A DNA stretch of 11,906 bases from positions 1-11,906 of the forward strand of contig QMOE01000024.1 of NCBI GenBank assembly GCA_003648125.1. The letters are read 5' to 3'. The notes beneath the pieces were generated by a model that saw only the letters and a list, made by a program, of their open reading frames with translations, ran no database searches and was not told where the DNA came from. This document shows positions 6,196 through 11,906 of the stretch, piece after piece. How positions within the stretch are numbered: the first letter of the stretch is position 1; the number at the start of each line of letters is the position of its first letter. Position numbers and translations under genes: made by a program. The DNA is from Chloroflexota bacterium (lineage in GTDB: Bacteria > Chloroflexota > Anaerolineae > B4-G1).

Positions 6196-7110
6196 ATGGA
6201 CAATCTATATAACGACTTAAGCACCTATTTTAAAAGCATTTTTGGATGCAGGGTTCAAAAGATATCCATAGATGCGGGGCTTTCATGTCCAAACAGAAAC
6301 GGTACCATTTCAACTGGAGGATGTATTTACTGCAATGCCATCGGCTCGGGAACAGGAGCGCATGCAAAAGGCATTTCCATTACCGGGCAGTTGCTTAAAG
6401 GGAAAAAAGCGCTGGCAAAAAGATATAAGGCAAAAAAATTTATCGCCTATTTTCAGTCATTTTCCAATACATACGCACCTGTTGATAAACTAAAAAGCTT
6501 TTATGAAGAAGCTTTGGCAGTTGATGATGTGGTAGGGCTCTCAATTGGTACGCGGCCGGACTGTATAAATGAATCAATCTTGAATCTTCTGGAAAGCTAC
6601 ACAAAGAATTACCTTATATGGATTGAATACGGTTTGCAATCAGTCCATGACAGAACACTTGCTTTTATAAACAGGGGCCATGATTTCAAAAGCTTCCAAG
6701 AGGCTGTTAAGGCAACTCAAAACAGAGGAATTAAAATATGCGTCCATGTAATTATAGGGCTGCCTTATGAAAAAAAAGATCAGATGCTTGAAACAGCCAA
6801 AGTCATATCAGATATGGGAATCGACGGTATTAAAATCCATTTTCTTTATGTTATTAAAGGGACCAGATTAGAAGATTTATACAGACACGGCAGGTATAAA
6901 TGCCTTGGTCAGGCGGAATATGTTGATATTCTTTGTGATTTTATGGAACTTATTCCGCAGGATATAATCATTCAACGCCTTGCCAGCGACCCCCACCCGA
7001 AAGAACTTGTTGCGCCGGCCTGGTCCCTTAAAAAAAGAGAAACACTTGAAATGATAAAAAATGAATTTAAAAAAAGAGGCTCCCGTCAGGGAAAGTACGC
7101 ATCGCGATGA
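6196..7110 (+). CDS. TIGR01212-family radical SAM protein (YhcC-like)
   Basis: This 304-residue protein matches the YhcC/YtqA family. Three cysteines in SCPNRNGTISTGGCIYCN (residues 31, 43, 46; spacing C-X11-C-X2-C) are the expected ligands of the SAM-binding [4Fe-4S] cluster. Further family segments are AYFQSFSNTYAPVDKL (about 85-100), GLSIGTRPDC, IEYGLQSVHDRTL, INRGHDF, HVIIGLPYE and GIKIHFLYVIKGT. The reaction of this family was not established to my knowledge, so no substrate is proposed. The frame is open from a TTG at 6046, but those 50 extra residues run through an intergenic palindrome and lack family similarity. ATG 6196 (MDNLYNDLSTYF) places the start as usual, although its Shine-Dalgarno is weak. 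It converges on nadE with 40 bases between stops. Confidence 0.9.
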   Translation: MDNLYNDLSTYFKSIFGCRVQKISIDAGLSCPNRNGTISTGGCIYCNAIGSGTGAHAKGISITGQLLKGKKALAKRYKAKKFIAYFQSFSNTYAPVDKLKSFYEEALAVDDVVGLSIGTRPDCINESILNLLESYTKNYLIWIEYGLQSVHDRTLAFINRGHDFKSFQEAVKATQNRGIKICVHVIIGLPYEKKDQMLETAKVISDMGIDGIKIHFLYVIKGTRLEDLYRHGRYKCLGQAEYVDILCDFMELIPQDIIIQRLASDPHPKELVAPAWSLKKRETLEMIKNEFKKRGSRQGKYASR

Positions 7111-7150
7111 ATTTATGGTTAAATTCCGCATAACTAATCTCGAACCAGCG

Positions 7151-8806
7151 CTAAGGCGTATACCTTTGAGCTATAGGATATCTTCTTCCATAACCGAATG
7201 CCTTTGATGTAACCTTGAGGCCGGGAGCAGCCTGCTCTCGTTTATATTCATTTTTGTCAACCATTGAAATGATATTTTCTACAAGAGTTCTTTCAAATCC
7301 CATGGCTGCAAGTTCTTCAACCCCTTTAAGATCTTCAACATAACCCTTTAATATTTTATCTAAGGTTTCATAATCCGGCAGATCATCCTGATCGGTCTGA
7401 TCCGGTTTAAGTTCTGCTGAAGGTGGTTTTTCAATTATTCTTTTAGGAATATATTCTTTTTTTCTGTTTATAAAATGAGCCAATTCATAAACAGTGGTTT
7501 TCGGAACATCTGAAATGACAGCCAGGCCTCCGCTCATATCACCGTAAAGAGTGCAATAACCGACAGCCAGTTCAGACTTGTTCCCTGTTGAGAGAAGAAG
7601 ATATCCATACTTGTTGGAAAAAGCCATTAAAATCGTTCCCCTTATTCTTGCCTGAATATTCTGTTCAGTAATACCCGGCTCACTTTCTTTAAAAGAAGGC
7701 GAAATAAAATTTAAAAATGTTTTAAACATCTTGTCTATTGGAATCTGCAAATATTCTATCCCGATATTTTCCGCCAGTCTCTTCGTGTCATCGAAGTTTT
7801 CAATAGAAGTATACTGAGACGGCATAAAGATAGCCTTTACATTTTCCCTCCCCAAAGCTTCTGCGGCTATACAAGCGGTAACCGCGGAGTCTATGCCCCC
7901 GCTTAACCCAATAACCGCCTTTGAAAAACCGCACTTTGTAACGTAATCATAGGTACCCATTATAAGGGCTTTTAAAATAGATTCTGATTTAGAGGAGGAA
8001 ACTTCATGAATATAGCTTCTGGAAAATTCAGATTTCTTAGATACTGTTGAATCAAAGACTACAATATCTTCAACAAAATCAGAGGCGCGAGCGACTATCT
8101 TTCCATATGGATCAAAGGCCGCACTTATTCCATCAAAAAGAAGAGAGTCGTTACCCCCAACCTGGTTAGCATATACCAACGGAACCTTGTATTTTTTTGC
8201 AAGGGATCCAAGCATCTTTTTTTTAAACTCTCTTTTCCCAACGTGAAAAGGAGAAGCCGATATATTTATAATAAGGTCGGCCTCATCTTTTATCATGAGA
8301 GCAACAGGATCTGTATCATAAATTCTTTTGCCAAAAAAATCCTTATCATTCCACGCATCCTCACAGACGGTCAATCCTATTTTACAATTTTTGTACGGAA
8401 AAGCCTTGCAGACCGAACCCGGCTCAAAATACCTCCTTTCATCAAATACATCATATGTGGGAAGTAATCTTTTACTGGCCTGATGGAGAAATTTGCCGTT
8501 TTCAAATAAAATGGCTGAATTAAAAACAGGATTTCCACTATCAGCAAGGTTTCTGCTTATAAAACCACCTATAACGCCTATCCCATGTATCGAGCCTGAC
8601 AATTTTTTCAACCACGCAATATTTGCATCTACAAAATCTTTTTTTTCAAGAAGATCCCGCGGCGGATATCCTGAAATAACGAGTTCTGGAAAGACGATCA
8701 GGTCACATGCAAGCTCTTTGGCCTGACTTGCAAAATATTGTATCTTTTCGCAATTATATTTAAAATCACCTATTACGGTATTGACTTGTGCAATAGCTAT
8801 TTTCAT
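7151..8806 (-). CDS. nadE: Glutamine-dependent NAD+ synthetase
   Basis: It amidates nicotinic acid adenine dinucleotide to NAD+ using ATP, with ammonia drawn from glutamine. Two domains are visible in 551 residues. The nitrilase-type glutaminase (about 1-260) has E41 (FPELVISGYPPRD), K113 region (SKRLLPTYDVFDERRYF) and C148 (GLTVCEDAWN) forming the Glu-Lys-Cys triad. The synthetase (about 275-551) has the PP-loop GLSGGIDSAV (300-309), RIRGTILMAFSN (387-398), STGNKSELAVGYCTLYGDMSGG (split across 406-427) and KRIIEKPPSAEL (455-466). The C-terminal YKREQAAPGLKVTSKAFGYGRR region (521-542) is also conserved. Length is usual for the bacterial two-domain form. No Shine-Dalgarno precedes ATG 8806. 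A TATAAT lies 5 bases upstream (minus strand, 8817-8812), which could mean a leaderless mRNA, but no good -35 is present. Confidence 0.96.
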   Translation of the reverse strand: MKIAIAQVNTVIGDFKYNCEKIQYFASQAKELACDLIVFPELVISGYPPRDLLEKKDFVDANIAWLKKLSGSIHGIGVIGGFISRNLADSGNPVFNSAILFENGKFLHQASKRLLPTYDVFDERRYFEPGSVCKAFPYKNCKIGLTVCEDAWNDKDFFGKRIYDTDPVALMIKDEADLIINISASPFHVGKREFKKKMLGSLAKKYKVPLVYANQVGGNDSLLFDGISAAFDPYGKIVARASDFVEDIVVFDSTVSKKSEFSRSYIHEVSSSKSESILKALIMGTYDYVTKCGFSKAVIGLSGGIDSAVTACIAAEALGRENVKAIFMPSQYTSIENFDDTKRLAENIGIEYLQIPIDKMFKTFLNFISPSFKESEPGITEQNIQARIRGTILMAFSNKYGYLLLSTGNKSELAVGYCTLYGDMSGGLAVISDVPKTTVYELAHFINRKKEYIPKRIIEKPPSAELKPDQTDQDDLPDYETLDKILKGYVEDLKGVEELAAMGFERTLVENIISMVDKNEYKREQAAPGLKVTSKAFGYGRRYPIAQRYTP

Positions 8807-8843
8807 GGCATATTATAAACCAGTGTCCATCCATAAGTGAGGA

Positions 8844-8993
8844 TTTTTGTTCAAGATCAGGGCATGCTGAAAAAATAACTGCAGGCATATATTTGATATT
8901 GCGAAGATTATTTTTTGAGCATAACCTGTCTGCCTGTACGTTCCCTTCTCTGCGTCGCAACCATGACAGGCAGGCGCAGATATTGGGCAAAAA
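8844..8993. repeat. Nested palindromic intergenic element
   Basis: Two adjacent sets of arms are visible. The outer arms 8844-8863 and 8974-8993 match as inverted repeats at 15 of 20 positions, and two of the mismatches would be G-U pairs in RNA. The inner arms 8864-8878 (ATGCTGAAAAAATAA) and 8908-8922 match at 14 of 15. The left outer and inner arms are contiguous. The right ones are separated by 51 bases that are mostly a CTGCCTG-type hairpin. Together they would give one long imperfect stem of about 35 pairs. The element fills much of the nadE-mnmG gap and contains no credible gene. Confidence 0.6.
8928..8975. repeat. CTGCCTG-type hairpin, copy 3
   Basis: GTCTGCCTGT (8928-8937) pairs with ACAGGCAGGC (8966-8975), ten pairs including one T-G, across a 28-base loop that contains TGCGTCGCA. 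It shares the CTGCCTG/CAGGCAG core with the hairpins at 42-62 and 2083-2112. It lies between the right inner and outer arms of the larger palindromic element, as if inserted there. Confidence 0.55.
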
Positions 8994-9014
8994 GACCATA
9001 TAAATTATGTAACT

Positions 9015-9149
9015 ATGCGTATCAAATCAATACAGGATATTGCAAGTATTTTCTCAGAGTATGTTTGGAAACCTTCAATTTTACCTGCAGTTAAGAAAAA
9101 TAAAAATATAGTGCCGATTCAACGCTTTATTCAACAGACTCATAAATAG
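9015..9149 (+). CDS. Possible 44-residue small protein (doubtful)
   Basis: An ATG-initiated frame encodes [20 protein letters not shown] followed by a lysine-rich stretch and [12 protein letters not shown], ending in TAG 25 bases before mnmG. It is basic, has no cysteine, signal peptide or membrane segment, and its residue composition looks protein-like rather than random. Against it: no Shine-Dalgarno precedes the ATG (upstream is AATTATGTAACT), and the frame begins directly after the palindromic element. I do not recognise it. It could be a small leader-like gene transcribed with mnmG, the tail of a lost gene, or chance. Confidence 0.25.
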   Translation: MRIKSIQDIASIFSEYVWKPSILPAVKKNKNIVPIQRFIQQTHK

Positions 9150-9174
9150 ACTCACATGTTTTAAGGAAGTTCTT

Positions 9175-11067
9175 ATGGAATATCATCAGGAAAAATATGA
9201 TATTATAGTTGTAGGTGCAGGTCATGCAGGCTGTGAGGCTGCACTGGCAGCCGCTAAAATGGGATGCTCTGTTCTGCTTCTGGCTATCGACCTGGATAAG
9301 GTGGCGGCAATGCCTTGCAGCCCTTCAATCGGAGGAATGGCAAAGGGTCAGCTTGTAAAAGAAATCGATGCACTTGGCGGAGAAATGGCAAAAATTACAG
9401 ACAAGACAGCCATACAATACAGAACTCTTAATACCAAAAAAGGCCCTGCCGTTCATTCATCGAGAACGCAAAATGACAAAGCCCGTTACCATATGGCCAT
9501 GAAAAGTGTAATTGAGAGACAACCGAATCTTAAGCTCAAACAGGCAATGGTAGAGCAGATTGTGGTGGAAGGAAACAAAGTTGCCGGGATTAAGGATTTT
9601 ACCGGATTTCAATACCAGTCTCAGGCCGTTATTCTTGCAACAGGTACTTTTTTAAGCGGTTTAATCCATATTGGTTTTAAATCGATTAAGGCCGGCAGAG
9701 CAGGTGAATTTGCTTCCTATGGTCTTGCCGCACACCTGAAAGAACTGGGATTTACGCTTGGAAGAATGAAAACAGGCACACCACCGAGGCTTGATAAGTC
9801 CAGCATAAATTTTGAGGTATTCAACAAGCAGGAGACTGATTATGAGACGCTGCCATTTTCATATTTTACGCAAAAAAAAAATCTGCCCCAGCTTCCAAGT
9901 TATATTGGTCATACAAATAAGAAAACACACAATATCGTGCGGGATAATTTAAAATCTTCAGCTCTCTACAGTGGAGTTATAACAGGAATTCCAGCCAGAT
10001 ACTGTCCATCATTTGAAGATAAGATAGTTAGATTTGCCGATAAAGATAGGCATCAGATCATTCTTGAACCAGAAGGACTCGATACAGATGAAATTTATGC
10101 AAGCGGCCTTGGAAACAGTCTGCCGATAGAAATTCAGCTTCAGTTGGTCAGATCTGTCAAGGGGCTGGAAGAGGCTGAAATAATGCGCCCTGCTTATGCC
10201 ATTGAATACGATTATGTCAATCCTGTTCAACTTAAATCAACACTTGAAACAAAACGGATCGCAGGTCTATTTATGGCTGGACAGATCAACGGCACTTCCG
10301 GATATGAAGAAGCAGGCGCTCAAGGACTCTGGGCAGGAATCAACGCCGCGTGCAAAATACAAAGAAAGCCTCCGTTCATTCTGGATAGATCACAGGCATA
10401 TATCGGTGTTCTGATAGATGATCTTATTACAAGAGGCACCAACGAGCCGTATCGCATGTTTACATCAAGAGCGGAATACCGTCTTATGCTGCGTGAAGAT
10501 AATGCAGATCTCAGGCTGATGGAAATAGGAAACAGTCTCGGTTTAATCGATAATGACACCGTAAAAGATGTGAAAGAAAGGAAAAAGCAGATCGCCGAAG
10601 AAATTAAGAGGATAAAAAAAACAGTAATAAAACCGACAAAAGAGATAAATGATTATTTGCAAACCGCCGGGTCAAAACCTATAAATGACGGAACATTTCT
10701 TGATCAGCTTATGAAAAGAGCTGAACTTGATTATAATATCGTCGATTTTTTGGCTAAAAGTAAAGATAAAATTAAAAAAAATATTGCCAAAGAGGTTGAA
10801 ATAGAGATCAAATATGAAGGATATATCAAGAAACAGCTTAAGGAGATTGAAAAGTTTAAGAATTTGGAAAAGATGAAATTACCAAAAGACTTTAATTATT
10901 ATAATGTACACGGTCTTTCCAATGAACTGAAAGAAAAACTTACAGTGATAAGCCCGACTTCTTTGGGCCAGGCATCCCGAATTGACGGAATAACCCCTGC
11001 GGCTTTATCTGTATTGATGATTGCTTCTAAATCTTCTGGTCAGAAATCCAAACGGCCTGCATTATAA
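9175..11067 (+). CDS. mnmG: tRNA uridine-5-carboxymethylaminomethyl modification enzyme MnmG (GidA)
   Basis: With MnmE, this FAD enzyme installs the carboxymethylaminomethyl group on U34 of tRNAs reading split codon boxes, using methylenetetrahydrofolate; it acts in the cytosol. The 630-residue length is normal. Signatures are the FAD-binding GAGHAG (14-19), [18 protein letters not shown] (46-63), [11 protein letters not shown] (196-206), [14 protein letters not shown] (274-287) and [17 protein letters not shown] (301-317). [17 protein letters not shown] (376-392) is followed by the second GidA signature [19 protein letters not shown]. The two functional cysteines, C48 and C277, are present. 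The C-terminal helical MnmE- and tRNA-binding region is rich in lysine from about 460. AAGGAAG 7 bases before ATG 9175 gives a good Shine-Dalgarno. The usual rsmG or mnmE partners are not adjacent; an ABC ATPase follows 107 bases later. Confidence 0.97.
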   Translation: MEYHQEKYDIIVVGAGHAGCEAALAAAKMGCSVLLLAIDLDKVAAMPCSPSIGGMAKGQLVKEIDALGGEMAKITDKTAIQYRTLNTKKGPAVHSSRTQNDKARYHMAMKSVIERQPNLKLKQAMVEQIVVEGNKVAGIKDFTGFQYQSQAVILATGTFLSGLIHIGFKSIKAGRAGEFASYGLAAHLKELGFTLGRMKTGTPPRLDKSSINFEVFNKQETDYETLPFSYFTQKKNLPQLPSYIGHTNKKTHNIVRDNLKSSALYSGVITGIPARYCPSFEDKIVRFADKDRHQIILEPEGLDTDEIYASGLGNSLPIEIQLQLVRSVKGLEEAEIMRPAYAIEYDYVNPVQLKSTLETKRIAGLFMAGQINGTSGYEEAGAQGLWAGINAACKIQRKPPFILDRSQAYIGVLIDDLITRGTNEPYRMFTSRAEYRLMLREDNADLRLMEIGNSLGLIDNDTVKDVKERKKQIAEEIKRIKKTVIKPTKEINDYLQTAGSKPINDGTFLDQLMKRAELDYNIVDFLAKSKDKIKKNIAKEVEIEIKYEGYIKKQLKEIEKFKNLEKMKLPKDFNYYNVHGLSNELKEKLTVISPTSLGQASRIDGITPAALSVLMIASKSSGQKSKRPAL

Positions 11068-11164
11068 GAAAAAGAAAAGCCATGAATTACTCTTGAATCC
11101 GTGTTTGCCTGAAAAGTGTAACCATTTCATTCTCACAAATTAAGACTGCCTTTAAAATGCCGAC

Positions 11165-11169
11165 AGGAG
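11165..11169 (+). promoter_or_regulatory. Ribosome binding site that suggests a TTG start for the ABC ATPase
   Basis: AGGAG lies 5 bases before TTG 11175. The longer ATG at 11157 is preceded only by GACTGCCTTTAAA and has no recognisable site. The TTG start also begins the protein at the usual first strand of an ABC domain (MYRLVIENL). Confidence 0.5.
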
Positions 11170-11174
11170 TCCTT

Positions 11175-11774
11175 TTGTACAGATTAGTGATTGAAAATCT
11201 TTGTTTCCATACAATGGGACCGATAAATCTCAAGGTTGCTGTTTCAGAATGTATAGGAATTACAGGACCGTCTGGAGCAGGTAAAACTCTTTTTCTCAGG
11301 GCGGTAGCGGATATTGATCAGCATACAGGTGAGATATTCCTCGACGGAGTTGAGTCAAACAAAATACCAGGGCCTAAATGGAGAAAAAAAGTTGGGCTGC
11401 TCTTATCTGAAAGCTATTGGTGGTTTGACACAGTTGGAGAACATTTTAAAAGTTTCGATGCAAGATGGTTTGAAATTTTAGGGTTTAATTCGAGCGCTTT
11501 AAAATGGAATGTTCGCAGGCTTTCAAGTGGTGAACGGCAGCGTCTGGCTTTACTGCGTCTGCTTGTTAATCGTCCCAGAGTCCTTTTGCTTGATGAACCT
11601 ACTGCAAATCTTGATTCGGAAAATAGTATCAAAGTTGAAAAGGTTGTCAAAAGCTACATGCTTGAAACAGAATCGTCCCTCATTTGGATAAGCCATGATA
11701 CAGAGCAGCTTAAAAGGGTTTCAAGCCGATATTTTAACTTTAAGGATGGCAAAATTACAGATTCAATTTCATGA
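11175..11774 (+). CDS. Small ABC-type ATPase subunit, atypical Q-loop
   Basis: A single soluble nucleotide-binding domain of 199 residues. Walker A is GPSGAGKT (31-38), the signature is LSSGE (116-120), Walker B is VLLLDE with catalytic E141, the D-loop is NLD, and the switch is H174 in ISHD. Where the Q-loop glutamine would sit, eight residues before the TV of DTVGEH, there is serine (SESYWWF, S78). The helical subdomain between Q-loop and signature is short, about 37 residues. It loosely resembles YbbL/FetA-type ATPases, which pair with a membrane subunit, but no permease gene lies downstream to the window edge, so the partner and substrate are unknown. ATG 11157 would add six residues; TTG 11175 has the better Shine-Dalgarno. 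It follows mnmG by 107 bases and may share its transcript. Confidence 0.82.
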   Translation: MYRLVIENLCFHTMGPINLKVAVSECIGITGPSGAGKTLFLRAVADIDQHTGEIFLDGVESNKIPGPKWRKKVGLLLSESYWWFDTVGEHFKSFDARWFEILGFNSSALKWNVRRLSSGERQRLALLRLLVNRPRVLLLDEPTANLDSENSIKVEKVVKSYMLETESSLIWISHDTEQLKRVSSRYFNFKDGKITDSIS

Positions 11775-11775
11775 C

Positions 11776-11795
11776 TTATTTTTCATGAGAAATAA
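11776..11795. other. Near-perfect AT-rich palindrome after the ABC gene
   Basis: TTATTTTTCATGAGAAATAA reads as its own complement except for one symmetric T/G position. It begins one base after the ABC stop codon. It could be an mRNA 3'-end structure or a protein site; the lack of a GC stem makes it a poor intrinsic terminator. The remaining bases to 11906 show no gene. Confidence 0.3.
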
Positions 11796-11906
11796 TAGCT
11801 CTGCGATCAAAACAGCCATAAATAATAACTTGAGTTTTCGAAAAAACTATGATGCTTATCAATAGATTAATGGTATAAATTTTGCTGTGTGCATAAGGGT
11901 AATGAG

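Noticed and set aside
2230..8806. A functional cluster joining leucine dehydrogenase, transporter, MoeA, radical SAM protein and NadE as a new system
   Set aside because: The genes change strand, have wide gaps and belong to separate known pathways; nothing in the sequence links them beyond proximity.
8766..8999. A 77-codon minus-strand ORF
   Set aside because: It covers the nested palindromic element and overlaps the nadE start in another frame. Its sequence is explained by the repeat.

Overview
The window is a chromosomal stretch of housekeeping and salvage genes from an AT-rich Gram-negative bacterium. My best guess is a Desulfobacterota (former Deltaproteobacteria), probably Desulfobacterales-like. 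This rests on the gene families, on the style of MoeA and the TIGR01212-type radical SAM protein, and on the dispersed palindromes between genes. It comes from memory of such genomes, not from a search. No phage, CRISPR, transposase, toxin or defence gene is visible.

Layout. Bases 1-492 hold no gene. They contain a roughly 413-bp element bounded by inverted repeats, a degenerate ATTCCCGCGAAAGC-type repeat, and a probable promoter for a tRNA-Thr(CGT) at 493-565. After another small palindrome comes the pair mtnP-apt (771-2054, plus strand), followed by a terminator-like hairpin. Three minus-strand genes follow: leucine dehydrogenase (2230-3339), an HcaT-like MFS transporter (3433-4614) and moeA (4796-6025). 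A divergent 170-bp gap carries a C5T3/A3G5 hairpin, then a TIGR01212-family radical SAM gene runs on the plus strand (6196-7110). It converges on glutamine-dependent NAD+ synthetase nadE (7151-8806, minus). The 368-bp gap 8807-9174 holds a nested palindromic element and a doubtful 44-codon ORF. Then come mnmG (9175-11067) and an unusual small ABC ATPase (11175-11774), both plus strand.

How the genes fit together. mtnP and apt form a clear two-step route: MTA phosphorolysis yields adenine, which Apt turns into AMP. The other genes are single steps in branched-chain amino acid catabolism, molybdenum cofactor synthesis, NAD synthesis and tRNA wobble modification. Their frequent strand changes suggest mostly independent transcription units.

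The protein-coding content is ordinary. The most unusual material is between genes. A family of CTGCCTG/CAGGCAG hairpins occurs three times, and two of the copies appear to sit inside the arms of other palindromic repeats. Several start codons were moved from the longest ORF because a Shine-Dalgarno site or an intergenic repeat argues for a shorter protein.
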